Under the pieces are notes generated by a model, which ran no database searches, was not told the origin of the DNA, and saw nothing but the letters and a program-made list of their open reading frames with translations. From Clostridium sp. (GTDB lineage: Bacteria; Bacillota; Clostridia; Acetivibrionales; Acetivibrionaceae): a DNA stretch of 15,777 bases. The DNA lies in contig DUVG01000255.1 of NCBI GenBank assembly GCA_012841175.1, forward strand, positions 1-15,777. Direction: 5' to 3'. The translations under genes were made by a program, and so were the position numbers. Positions 1 to 7,891 of the stretch are shown here, in pieces; the first letter of the stretch is position 1; every line of letters starts with the position of its first letter.

Positions 1-1146
1 GATAAGAAAGCTGTTGATGAAGGTCTTAAATATGTAAATAATGATGCATGTTATCCTTCGATAATTGTAGTAGGTCAATTAATGGAAGCTTTAAAATCTG
101 GGAAATATGATATTAATAATACATCCCTTATGATATCCCAGACTGCTGGTGGCTGTAGAGCTACTAACTATATAGCTTTTATAAGAAAGGCCCTAAAGGA
201 CTCAGGTCTTTCTCACATACCTGTGATTTCTTTGAATTTTGCAGGTCTTGAGAAAAATCCTGGTTTTAAATATTCCCCAGGACTCATAAACAAGTTATTA
301 ATAGCTCTTGTTTATGGAGATCTTCTTATGAAAGTTCTATATAGAGTACGGCCTTATGAAAAGATAAAGGGTTCTGCAAACCTTTTATACAATACATGGG
401 TTGAAAAGTGCAAAGAGTCTGTAAGAAATGGTAGACATAAGGAATTTAAAGAAAACATTTATAACATTGTAAAAGATTTTGAGAATTTTAAAATAACCGA
501 TGAAAAGAAACCAAAAGTGGGTTTGGTAGGTGAGATACTTGTTAAATATCACCCTACAGCTAATAATGACATAGTTGATATTATTGAGAAAGAAGGGGCA
601 GAAGCTGTTGTGCCTGATTTAATTGGTTTTTTGCTATACGTAGCTTATGGTGCTGATTTTAAGTACTCTCATCTTTCAGGCAAAAAGATTGAAGCGATGG
701 TGAATAACGGAGCAATAAAAGCAATTGAATACTATAGAAGGCATATGAAAAAGGCTCTTTCAGAAAGTAAACGCTTCCAACCACCAATTTCAATAGAAAA
801 ATTAGGGAAACTTGCCACTGATGTATTGTCATTGGGAAATCAGACAGGTGAAGGATGGTATCTGACAGCTGAAATGATTGAACTTATTTTAACTGGTGCA
901 CAAAATATAGTTTGTATGCAGCCTTTTGCATGTTTACCTAATCATGTTACTGGAAAAGGAATGGTTAAAGAGCTAAAGAGGCGATATCCAAAAGCAAATA
1001 TTACAGCAGTAGATTATGACCCGGGAGCTAGCGAAGTAAATCAAATAAACAGAATAAAGCTGATGCTTTCCACTGCTTTTAATGAATTTAAGAAAAATGA
1101 GTTAGATGATAATAATATTGAAGAGGATATAAAAACAACAGTATAG
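1..1146 (+). CDS. 2-hydroxyacyl-CoA dehydratase / activase-related protein, C-terminal part (5' end outside window)
   Basis: The reading frame is open from base 1, so this is the last 381 residues of a longer protein. The visible part resembles the C-terminal dehydratase-like region of the very large (about 1,400 residue) clostridial proteins that join a 2-hydroxyglutaryl-CoA-dehydratase activase (BadF/HgdC ATPase) to a dehydratase-like half. Conserved-looking cysteines lie in NDACYPS (C17 of the fragment), GGCRATNY (C52) and CMQPFACLPNH (C305, C311). These are plausible [4Fe-4S] ligands. The tail, with AVDYDPGASEVNQINRIKLM, is typical of this group. Classical members are radical dehydratases or their ATP-driven activators in amino-acid fermentation, but the substrate of the giant fused forms is not established, so no pathway is assigned. 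The ATPase part cannot be seen. The gene ends just before the terminator at 1199-1290. Family call fairly sure; function unknown. Confidence 0.75.
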   Translation, partial: DKKAVDEGLKYVNNDACYPSIIVVGQLMEALKSGKYDINNTSLMISQTAGGCRATNYIAFIRKALKDSGLSHIPVISLNFAGLEKNPGFKYSPGLINKLLIALVYGDLLMKVLYRVRPYEKIKGSANLLYNTWVEKCKESVRNGRHKEFKENIYNIVKDFENFKITDEKKPKVGLVGEILVKYHPTANNDIVDIIEKEGAEAVVPDLIGFLLYVAYGADFKYSHLSGKKIEAMVNNGAIKAIEYYRRHMKKALSESKRFQPPISIEKLGKLATDVLSLGNQTGEGWYLTAEMIELILTGAQNIVCMQPFACLPNHVTGKGMVKELKRRYPKANITAVDYDPGASEVNQINRIKLMLSTAFNEFKKNELDDNNIEEDIKTTV

Positions 1147-1198
1147 ATTGTTAAAAAAAGTTTTTACAAAAAGTTAATATAAGAAATTTTACCAAAAT

Positions 1199-1290
1199 AA
1201 AAAGGATTGCCTGTAGGTTTCCGGTAAACAAGGGGATGGATAACTGTATCTTAATACTAGATATAAAGCTTTGAGCAGGCAATCCTTTTT
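1199..1290. terminator. Bidirectional terminator with a large structured loop between convergent genes
   Basis: Bases 1199-1213 and 1276-1290 form a perfect 15-bp inverted repeat (AAAAAGGATTGCCTG and its complement). Each outer end carries a T-run in the direction of transcription: TTTTTATTTATTTTTTT on the plus strand, TTTTTATTTT on the minus strand. It sits between the dehydratase-like gene and the convergent zinc-ribbon gene, so it can end both transcripts. The 62-nt loop is far larger than a normal terminator loop. It holds a GTTT/AAAC hairpin (1217-1229) and a TATCT/AGATA hairpin (1247-1251 with 1259-1263), so the whole could fold as a three-way junction. I recognise no riboswitch consensus in it. 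Confidence 0.75.
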
Positions 1291-1313
1291 ATTTATTTTT
1301 TTATGTATAGGGT

Positions 1314-1526
1314 TTACAAAGCTAATAGGCTATCTACACTTTGGATGTTAATATATGGATCACTAACATCGGTGCTTTTAGAAAATGAAAATTCAGTAAG
1401 AAGGTTTTTATGCCCACAAAGCTCACATTGAAAATTAAGGCCGTTTAATTTGGAGATTTCAGATTTAGGTAGGTTTAAAATAACTGACTTACAATTGTAG
1501 CATATTAAAGATTTGAAATTATACAT
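1314..1526 (-). CDS. Small zinc-ribbon protein of unknown function
   Basis: This 70-residue protein is encoded on the minus strand, opposite to every other gene here. Two CxxC pairs (C9-x2-C12 and C34-x2-C37-G-H) with 21 residues between them look like a treble-clef or zinc-ribbon zinc site. The C-terminal third is polar and has no recognised domain. There is no signal peptide or membrane segment, so it is probably cytoplasmic. The start at 1526 is fixed by a strong ribosome site, AAGGAGG (1534-1540), seven bases upstream, which is good evidence that the gene is real. It ends 23 bp from the shared terminator. Small proteins of this kind bind DNA, RNA or protein partners, but nothing in the sequence says which. 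Confidence 0.7.
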   Translation of the reverse strand: MYNFKSLICYNCKSVILNLPKSEISKLNGLNFQCELCGHKNLLTEFSFSKSTDVSDPYINIQSVDSLLAL

Positions 1527-1960
1527 GGAAGTTCCTCCTTTAAATGGTATATTATTAGTTTATAGATTTAAATAATGGAATTATTACAGAATTTAAACCA
1601 CGATAAAATTATTGTATTACAAATAGAAATACAGTTAAAGCAAACGACTACAATAGTTACTAATCGACACAAAACAAAGTAGAAATAAACATTTTGTTGC
1701 ATTATAAAAATAAGAAAATAAAGACTTGAAACACTATGTTGCCATACCCCTGTAGCGTATATACATTATATAACTTTTACTTTAATAAATCAAGTCCTAG
1801 AATTTAAAAATTTTAGTCCTATTATATTTATGAGAATGTCTAAATAGAATATTTTTAATTTTGTCCTAGAATAAAAAAATTATTATTCGAATATATTTTA
1901 CTGATAAAAAATTAAAAAACATAAGAAGGATAATTTAATGTAAGTAACGGAGGACAAAAA
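1527..1960. other. AT-rich divergent intergenic region upstream of spoIIP
   Basis: This 434-bp gap lies between the divergent zinc-ribbon gene and spoIIP and should hold both promoters. It contains no convincing gene. A possible promoter is TTGCCA (1739-1744)-N15-TATACA (1760-1765). The hexamer GTCCTA occurs at 1794, 1816 and 1863, and the 10-mer GTCCTAGAAT is exact at 1794-1803 and 1863-1872. A short AT-rich hairpin (1797-1816, nine pairs with one G-U) separates the first two copies. spoIIP is under the mother-cell factor sigma-E in Bacillus. I could not find a sigma-E promoter with correct spacing here. Confidence 0.5.
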
Positions 1961-3196
1961 ATGCCAACTAAAGTAAAGAAACAGTATGAAAAGATTTTAA
2001 TTATAAAAAAGATATTATTTTTATCTGTAGCATTTTTGTTAGCAATTAGAGTAGGTATAATATTTGGAGATGTTTTTTATAATTCAGAAAATGAAATTAT
2101 CGAAATGGTGGATGTTGAAACACTTAGGAGCACACTAAACAGCACTTTGCCTGTTATTGAAACCATATATAACAGTGGAAATATCAGTCTTTCATTTTCC
2201 GGGCAACTAAGGGGCATTATAAAGACAGTATTTCATTTTGATTTAGGATACCCTATAACAGTACTAAATGCCCAGTCTCCCCATTTTCACAACTTTTACA
2301 TAAATGGGTACAATGCTTATTTAAATGAAGATAATAAAATATATGAGCCATATGTTTATATTGCAGATTTAGGTATAGAAGAGAATGTAAACCAAGAAAA
2401 TGTCTATCAAAACAGAGAAAGCAGTATAACGTATAATGCTGATGAAGATAATAATGATAACAAAGGAGATTCTGAAAAAAATGCAGTGACTATAGGTGAA
2501 ATAGCAATTAATAATAATGACACCAATTTTAATATAGATATTGAAAAGATAATGGAAACACCTTTAAAGCTGGATTTTACAAAGAGAGGACCTAAAGTGC
2601 TAATTTATCACACCCATACTACAGAAAGTTTTATAACAGATTTAGGACAATTAGATAAAAATGAAATACCCAACAGAACTACAGATGCTACAAATAATGT
2701 TGTAAGGGTAGGAGAGGAACTAGCCCAAATTTTAAGAAAAAAATATAATATTGAAGTTATACATAATTCAACAATACACAACTATCCAAGTGATACAGGT
2801 GCTTATGGAAGATCTTTAAATACAGCTTCAAATATTTTAACCAGTTATCCTTCTATACAAATTGTAATAGATATTCATAGGGATGGAATAGACGGGAAAA
2901 AGTTACGAACAGTAACTGAAATAAACGGAAAAAAAGCTGCTAAAATAATGTTTGTAGTGGGCACTAATCATCCCCAATGGAAAGAAAACTTAAAACTAGC
3001 GATAACACTTCAAAACATGTTAAATGAAAAGTATCCCGGGATTACAAGACCTATTTATATGAGTGAGTACAGATATAATCAGCATTTATCTAATGGTGCC
3101 TTAATAATTGAAATAGGAGGGGACGGAAATTTAATAAGTGAGTGTTTAGAGAGTACAAAATATCTTGCAGAGGTAATCAATGAAGTTTTAAATTAA
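1961..3196 (+). CDS. spoIIP: Stage II sporulation protein P, engulfment peptidoglycan hydrolase
   Basis: SpoIIP is the amidase and endopeptidase that, with SpoIID and SpoIIM, thins the septal wall and drives the mother-cell membrane around the forespore. The 411-residue product has a basic N-terminus, one membrane anchor (about residues 14-36), a long extracytoplasmic stretch with an Asn/Asp-rich, low-complexity linker around 145-190, and the C-terminal SpoIIP catalytic domain from about 205. The domain shows the hallmark IYHTHTTESF (H217, H219, E222), VIDIHRDG (H306) and a glycine-rich IIEIGGDGN near the end. The histidines and Glu222 are the expected zinc and catalytic residues. GGAGG (1949-1953) seven bases before the ATG supports the start. 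In Bacillus spoIIP follows gpr; here the upstream neighbour is unrelated. An AUG-UAA start-stop pair lies 20 bases before the start. Confidence 0.93.
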   Translation: MPTKVKKQYEKILIIKKILFLSVAFLLAIRVGIIFGDVFYNSENEIIEMVDVETLRSTLNSTLPVIETIYNSGNISLSFSGQLRGIIKTVFHFDLGYPITVLNAQSPHFHNFYINGYNAYLNEDNKIYEPYVYIADLGIEENVNQENVYQNRESSITYNADEDNNDNKGDSEKNAVTIGEIAINNNDTNFNIDIEKIMETPLKLDFTKRGPKVLIYHTHTTESFITDLGQLDKNEIPNRTTDATNNVVRVGEELAQILRKKYNIEVIHNSTIHNYPSDTGAYGRSLNTASNILTSYPSIQIVIDIHRDGIDGKKLRTVTEINGKKAAKIMFVVGTNHPQWKENLKLAITLQNMLNEKYPGITRPIYMSEYRYNQHLSNGALIIEIGGDGNLISECLESTKYLAEVINEVLN

Positions 3197-3271
3197 GCAT
3201 TAGTTTATTGCATATACTAATTGGTGATAATACTATTATTGACCGAAAAAATACACTAAAGAAAAGTTGGT

Positions 3272-3571
3272 ATGAAGATGAAAAGATTAGAAAAATATAG
3301 AGCTATAAGAATAGCACGAAAGAAATCTTTATTTATGCTATTAATGTGCTTTGTTGTGATTTCTGCAGGTGTTCTTACAGTGGATTATTCATTAAACGCT
3401 TTAATGAATGGGGAAAATGGCATTAAACTGTTTGCCATTGAAAAAATAGAAGATGAATATTATCAATTTAAAATTTTTAATAAAAGCCTGTACCTTAATA
3501 CAGATTACGTGAAGGAAGATTTTAACAAATTTGTAGAATGGGCAAATAAAAGTTTAAAGGAAAATGATTAA
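3272..3571 (+). CDS. Small single-pass membrane protein between spoIIP and lepA
   Basis: The 99-residue product has a strongly basic N-terminus (KRLEKYRAIRIARKK), one hydrophobic helix at about residues 19-41, and a polar, acidic-aromatic C-terminal half. By the positive-inside rule the tail should lie outside the membrane. In Bacillus subtilis the gene at this place, between spoIIP and lepA, is yqxA, also a small membrane protein. I note the positional match but cannot claim homology by eye. The ribosome site is weak (AAAGTTGG), and M3 at 3278 is an alternative start. The 75-bp gap after spoIIP holds only a weak inverted repeat, so co-transcription with spoIIP, and so a sporulation role, is a reasonable inference. 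Function unknown. Confidence 0.65.
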   Translation: MKMKRLEKYRAIRIARKKSLFMLLMCFVVISAGVLTVDYSLNALMNGENGIKLFAIEKIEDEYYQFKIFNKSLYLNTDYVKEDFNKFVEWANKSLKEND

Positions 3572-3589
3572 AAAAGCTTAAAAATTTCC

Positions 3590-3618
3590 TGTTCACATGA
3601 TATTTGTTATGCTATAAT
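3590..3618 (+). promoter_or_regulatory. Candidate sigma-A promoter of lepA with extended -10
   Basis: TATAAT at 3613-3618 is preceded by TG-C, giving a perfect extended -10. The -35 is weak: TGTTCA at 3590-3595 with a 17-base spacer, or TTCACA at 3592-3597 with 15. It lies between the small membrane-protein gene and lepA and would give a leader of about 50 bases. It lets lepA be expressed in growing cells, separately from spoIIP. Confidence 0.6.
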
Positions 3619-3677
3619 AATATGTTGATATGTAAAATATTAATTTATACTTCCTTAGGTAGCAGGAGGATGAGTGA

Positions 3678-5489
3678 ATGTCAAATATAAGACAAGAAAA
3701 AATTAGAAATTTTTGTATAATTGCACATATTGATCATGGTAAATCTACACTTGCAGACAGGATGTTAGAGATTACAGGTGTTTTGACTCAAAGAGAGATG
3801 GATAATCAAATTTTAGACAATATGGATATAGAAAGGGAAAGAGGTATAACAATAAAAGCCCAAGCTGTGAGAATGTTATATAAGGCTACAGATGGAGAGG
3901 AATATATATTAAATCTTATAGACACTCCTGGGCATGTGGATTTTAATTATGAAGTGTCAAGAAGTTTGGCAGCATGTGAAGGGGCAATTCTTGTAGTTGA
4001 TGCTGCACAGGGAATAGAGGCCCAGACATTAGCAAATGTTTATCTTGCATTAGAACATGATTTAGAAATAATTCCTGTAATAAATAAAATTGATTTACCA
4101 AGTGCAAGACCTGATTTTGTAAAAAAGGAAATAGAAGACGTAATTGGACTTGAGGCAGCTGATGCTCCTTTAATATCTGCAAAGAATGGGATAAATATAG
4201 AGGATGTACTTGAGCAAGTTGTTAAAAAAGTACCTTGTCCTGTTGAAAGCCCAGATGAACCATTAAGAGCGTTGATTTTTGATTCTTTTTATGATAGCTA
4301 CAAAGGTGTAATTGTGTATATAAGGGTAAAACAAGGAGCTATCAAAGTAGGCGATAAAATAAAAATGATGAACACTAAAAAAGAATTTATTGTAACTGAA
4401 TTAGGTTATTTAAGGCCAGGAGGTATGACTCCATGCAATTCATTAATAGCTGGAGAGGTAGGCTATATTGTAGCAAATATTAAAAATGTAAAAGATACAA
4501 GGGTAGGAGATACTGTTACATTATTGGACAATCCTGCATCTGAGCCTTTACCAGGCTATAAAAAAGTTAACCCTATGGTGTTTTGTGGTATCTATCCTGC
4601 TGATGGTTCAAAATATGGGGATTTAAGGGAGGCATTAGAAAAGCTTCAACTAAACGATGCATCACTAATATTTGAACCTGAAACATCAATTGCTTTAGGT
4701 TTTGGATTCAGATGTGGTTTTTTAGGACTTTTACATATGGAAATTATTCAAGAAAGATTAGAACGTGAATATGATTTTGATCTAGTTACTACAGCCCCAA
4801 GTGTTGTTTATAGAGTGAAAAAGAAAAATGGTGAGGAACTTAATATTGATAATCCTACCAATATGCCTCCGGTGACAGAAATTGAATATATGGAAGAGCC
4901 CATTGTTAAAGCTTCTATTATGTCACCTTCAGAATTTGTAGGAAATATTATGGAACTTTCTCAAGAAAGAAGAGGCATATATAAAGATATGTCTTATATA
5001 GATGATAATAGAGTGATGCTTACATATGAGATGCCTTTAAATGAAATAATATATGATTTTTTTGATGCACTAAAATCAAGGACAAAAGGCTATGCCTCAT
5101 TAGACTATGATTTACTAGGATATAAAAAATCAGATCTTGTAAAATTAGATATTATGTTAAATGGAGAAATTGTAGATGCTCTTTCTTTTATTGTTCATGA
5201 GGAAAAGGCATATTCAAGAGGAAGAAGAATTGCAGAAAAGTTAAAAGAAACAATTCACAAACAACAATTTGAAATACCTATACAGGCATGTATAGGAGGA
5301 AAGATAATTGCAAGAGAAACTGTAAAAGCATACAGAAAAGATGTTTTAGCTAAGTGTTACGGTGGAGATATTAGCCGTAAGAAAAAGCTTTTAGAAAAAC
5401 AAAAAGAAGGAAAGAAGAGAATGCGTCAAGTAGGAAGTGTAGAAGTTCCTCAAGAGGCATTTATGAGTGTTCTTAAATTAGATACTTAA
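3678..5489 (+). CDS. lepA: Elongation factor 4 (LepA), ribosomal GTPase
   Basis: LepA/EF4 is a translational GTPase related to EF-G. It acts on ribosomes in initiation, assembly or back-translocation; its exact role is debated. The 603-residue length is usual. The G domain is complete: P-loop AHIDHGKST (16-24), switch-region RERGITIKAQ, DTPGH (82-86) and NKID (136-139). EF-G-like domains follow, then the LepA-specific C-terminal domain, seen in RRIAEKL, AYRKDVLAKCYGGDISRKKKL and the final MRQVGSVEVPQEAF. The start is fixed by AGGAGGA (3664-3670), seven bases upstream. The gene keeps the Firmicute order spoIIP-small gene-lepA-hemW-hrcA and has its own promoter candidate at 3590-3618. No oddities. 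Confidence 0.97.
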   Translation: MSNIRQEKIRNFCIIAHIDHGKSTLADRMLEITGVLTQREMDNQILDNMDIERERGITIKAQAVRMLYKATDGEEYILNLIDTPGHVDFNYEVSRSLAACEGAILVVDAAQGIEAQTLANVYLALEHDLEIIPVINKIDLPSARPDFVKKEIEDVIGLEAADAPLISAKNGINIEDVLEQVVKKVPCPVESPDEPLRALIFDSFYDSYKGVIVYIRVKQGAIKVGDKIKMMNTKKEFIVTELGYLRPGGMTPCNSLIAGEVGYIVANIKNVKDTRVGDTVTLLDNPASEPLPGYKKVNPMVFCGIYPADGSKYGDLREALEKLQLNDASLIFEPETSIALGFGFRCGFLGLLHMEIIQERLEREYDFDLVTTAPSVVYRVKKKNGEELNIDNPTNMPPVTEIEYMEEPIVKASIMSPSEFVGNIMELSQERRGIYKDMSYIDDNRVMLTYEMPLNEIIYDFFDALKSRTKGYASLDYDLLGYKKSDLVKLDIMLNGEIVDALSFIVHEEKAYSRGRRIAEKLKETIHKQQFEIPIQACIGGKIIARETVKAYRKDVLAKCYGGDISRKKKLLEKQKEGKKRMRQVGSVEVPQEAFMSVLKLDT

Positions 5490-5550
5490 AAAGAGGACAG
5501 GCTTTTATATGCTTTTAATTTTTAATAGATAAAGAGAAATGGTGTAAGTA

Positions 5551-6687
5551 ATGAAAAAGAGTATTAGTTTGTATATTCATATACCTTTTTGTAAGTCGAA
5601 ATGTTATTATTGTGATTTTAATTCTTTTCCGTGCAGGGATGAGCTTATTCCTGCATATTTTAATGCGCTAAAAAAGGAATTAATTCAATATAAAAGAAAA
5701 CTTCGAGATTACAAAATAAGTACTATTTTTATTGGTGGAGGAACACCTTCTGTAGTTGATTCAAATAATATATATAAGTTGATGTTATTATTAAAAGAAA
5801 ATTTTGATATAGATAAAGATGGGGAAGTAACTATAGAATCCAATCCAGGAACACTGACAAATGAGAAACTTGATGAATATATAGAAAGTGGAATTAACAG
5901 ACTTAGCATTGGACTTCAGGCAGTTCAAGGCAGGCTGTTAAGGAAATTAGGGAGAATTCATGGACTAGAAGAATTTGATACAGGATATAGTTTGGCATTA
6001 AAGGCAGGTTTTAAAAATGTCAATATAGATCTTATTTTTGGGATACCCCATCAAACTTTAGATGATTGGAATGAAACATTAGATTATGTTATAAAATGCA
6101 ATCCAACTCATTTGTCTTGCTATAGCCTTAAAATCGAAGAAGGTACGGTATTTGGAGAAAAGCTAAATAGAGGTGAGATTACACCAGTTAGTGATGAATA
6201 TGATAGAAAAATGTATTGGATGGCAATAGAAAAGCTAAAAGAGAAAAGATATCAGCACTATGAGATATCTAATTTTTCTAAAGAGGGTTATTGGAGTAGA
6301 CACAATCTTGTGTACTGGAAAAACTTAGAATATATTGGCGTAGGAGCAGGTTCTCATTCCTTTTTTGACAATATAAGATATAATAATATAGCTAATTTAG
6401 ATAAATATATAGATAATATAAATAAAAACATAGCTATTAAGGAAAACCAACAATTAATAGAAAAAGAAGATAGAATTTCAGAATATATGATATTAGGACT
6501 TAGGCTAACAGAGGGCATCTGTTTAGAAGATTTTAAAAACAAGTTTAAAATGGAAATATTTGAGGTATATAATAAGGAGATTGAAAATCTTATAAAAAGA
6601 AATCTTCTTAAAATAGATGACAATATGTTAAAACTTACATCTTTGGGTTTAGACTTGGCAAATCAGGTCTTTATGGAATTTTTATGA
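5551..6687 (+). CDS. hemW: Radical SAM heme chaperone HemW
   Basis: HemW belongs to the HemN-like radical SAM family but is a heme-binding chaperone rather than coproporphyrinogen oxidase. The N-terminal YIHIPFC begins a C14-x3-C18-x2-C21 cluster motif for the [4Fe-4S]/SAM centre. GGGTPS (62-67) follows, then GIPHQT and the HemW-type RHNLVYWKNLEYIGVGAGSHS region with H251-N252 and Y255-W256. HemW has C-x3-C-x2-C as here; true HemN has an added cysteine (CxxxCxxCxC) and the residue after C21 here is D-F. The length of 378 is typical. The ribosome site is poor (GGTG at 5541-5544, six bases from ATG), but the short distance from M1 to the cluster leaves little room for another start. It follows lepA by 61 bp with no terminator, so they are probably co-transcribed. 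Confidence 0.93.
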   Translation: MKKSISLYIHIPFCKSKCYYCDFNSFPCRDELIPAYFNALKKELIQYKRKLRDYKISTIFIGGGTPSVVDSNNIYKLMLLLKENFDIDKDGEVTIESNPGTLTNEKLDEYIESGINRLSIGLQAVQGRLLRKLGRIHGLEEFDTGYSLALKAGFKNVNIDLIFGIPHQTLDDWNETLDYVIKCNPTHLSCYSLKIEEGTVFGEKLNRGEITPVSDEYDRKMYWMAIEKLKEKRYQHYEISNFSKEGYWSRHNLVYWKNLEYIGVGAGSHSFFDNIRYNNIANLDKYIDNINKNIAIKENQQLIEKEDRISEYMILGLRLTEGICLEDFKNKFKMEIFEVYNKEIENLIKRNLLKIDDNMLKLTSLGLDLANQVFMEFL

Positions 6688-6709
6688 TGTCATAATATAA
6701 TAAAACATC

Positions 6710-6738
6710 TTGACAAAAGAAAATTACGATGGTATTTT
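6710..6738 (+). promoter_or_regulatory. Sigma-A promoter of the hrcA heat-shock operon
   Basis: TTGACA (6710-6715) is a consensus -35. After 17 bases comes TATTTT (6733-6738), with TG-G just before it giving an extended -10. The expected transcription start, near 6745, lies just upstream of the CIRCE element, the usual arrangement for HrcA control. Confidence 0.85.
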
Positions 6739-6748
6739 TAAAATAGAA

Positions 6749-6775
6749 TTAGCACTCAACTAAATAGAGTGCTAA
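6749..6775 (+). promoter_or_regulatory. CIRCE operator, binding site of HrcA
   Basis: TTAGCACTC (6749-6757), nine bases, then GAGTGCTAA (6767-6775) is a perfect match to the CIRCE consensus. It lies at or just after the predicted start of transcription and 16 bases before hrcA, so HrcA bound here would block its own operon. GroEL helps HrcA fold; when heat-damaged proteins occupy GroEL, HrcA is lost and the operon is induced. It is the only CIRCE in the window. Confidence 0.97.
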
Positions 6776-6791
6776 CAAAGGAGAGATTCAG

Positions 6792-7847
6792 ATGTTTTTG
6801 GACGATAGAAAAAAAAGTATATTACATGCTATTATCGACGATTACATCAATACTGCAGAGCCAGTTGGGTCAAGAACACTTGCAAGAAAACATGGACTTG
6901 GTTTAAGTTCCGCAACAATAAGAAATGAAATGGCTGATTTAGAAGACATGGGATATTTAACCCAGCCGCATACTTCGGCAGGAAGAATTCCGTCAGATAA
7001 AGGATATCGTTTTTATGTTGACCAACTAATGGAATTTAGTGAACTTACTGATGAGGAAATGTACAGTATAAAAGATGCAATGGAAACGCGGATAAATGAA
7101 TTAAGTCAGTTTTTAAAACAGGCATCTGTTATTATGTCCCAAATTACCAAATATGCATCCATGGCTGCAGCTCCGGGAAAACAAAATAGCATATTAAAGA
7201 CTGTACAGATAGTGCCAGTTGAAAAGGGAAAAGCTCTTATTGTTGTTTTAACAAATGCAGGAGTTATAAAAAATAGTTTGATAAATATCCCTGAAACAGT
7301 TCTTCCAGAAGAGTTGATAACTGTTTCTAATATATTTAATGAAAAGCTAAAAGACCTCACTATAGATAATATAAATGCATCTGTTATAAAAGAAATAGAA
7401 TTATTATTAGGAAATGTCCGTGGTATTTTACTTCCTATATTAAATGGTGTAACCAACTGTATAAATCAAATTGATTGTCCTGAAATTTATCTTGATGGTA
7501 CAATCAATATGCTCAATTATCCAGAGTTTAGTGATGTTATGAGGGCAAAAGAATTTTTAAACCTTATGGATGCTAAGGACGTTTGGAGAAGAATTCTTAA
7601 TAATGTTTATAAAGATGGTGACTATATTACAATAACCATTGGAGAAGAGAATAAAATTGTAGAGATGAAAGATTGCAGCCTTATTACCACCACATATAAT
7701 TTAGGAAATGTTGTGGTAGGGACAATTGGGGTAATTGGTCCTACACGTATGGAGTATTCAAAGGTATTGGCTGCCATGGATTATATGAGAAAAAAAGCAA
7801 ATGAAGAAATTAGGAAGTTAATTGGAGAAAACGAAAAAAATATTTGA
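6792..7847 (+). CDS. hrcA: Heat-inducible transcription repressor HrcA
   Basis: HrcA is a dimeric repressor of class I heat-shock genes and binds the CIRCE site just upstream. The N-terminal winged helix covers about residues 1-75, with the typical PVGSRTLA, SSATIRNEMADLE and GYLTQPHTSAGRIPSDKGYRFYVD stretches. A GAF-like dimerisation and inserted domain makes up the rest, including VNVSAKD-free but typical IGEEN and IGVIGPTRMEYSKV near the C-terminus. The length of 351 is normal. AAAGGAG (6777-6783), eight bases before ATG, fixes the start. It is the first gene of the operon, so it is autoregulated through CIRCE. Confidence 0.97.
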   Translation: MFLDDRKKSILHAIIDDYINTAEPVGSRTLARKHGLGLSSATIRNEMADLEDMGYLTQPHTSAGRIPSDKGYRFYVDQLMEFSELTDEEMYSIKDAMETRINELSQFLKQASVIMSQITKYASMAAAPGKQNSILKTVQIVPVEKGKALIVVLTNAGVIKNSLINIPETVLPEELITVSNIFNEKLKDLTIDNINASVIKEIELLLGNVRGILLPILNGVTNCINQIDCPEIYLDGTINMLNYPEFSDVMRAKEFLNLMDAKDVWRRILNNVYKDGDYITITIGEENKIVEMKDCSLITTTYNLGNVVVGTIGVIGPTRMEYSKVLAAMDYMRKKANEEIRKLIGENEKNI

Positions 7848-7891
7848 TATGATATTGAATAGTTATATATAATTAAGTGAGGTTTTTACAA

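Noticed and set aside
1217..1263. Known riboswitch (c-di-GMP, fluoride, preQ1, TPP) in the loop of the 1199-1290 element
   Set aside because: I compared by eye with remembered consensus cores and found no match; the element also lies downstream of both genes rather than in a leader.
1739..1767. Sigma-E promoter for spoIIP
   Set aside because: TATACATT is close to a sigma-E -10, but the GCCATACC -35 match is poor, the spacing is about 11 rather than 13-15, and it is about 195 bases from the gene.
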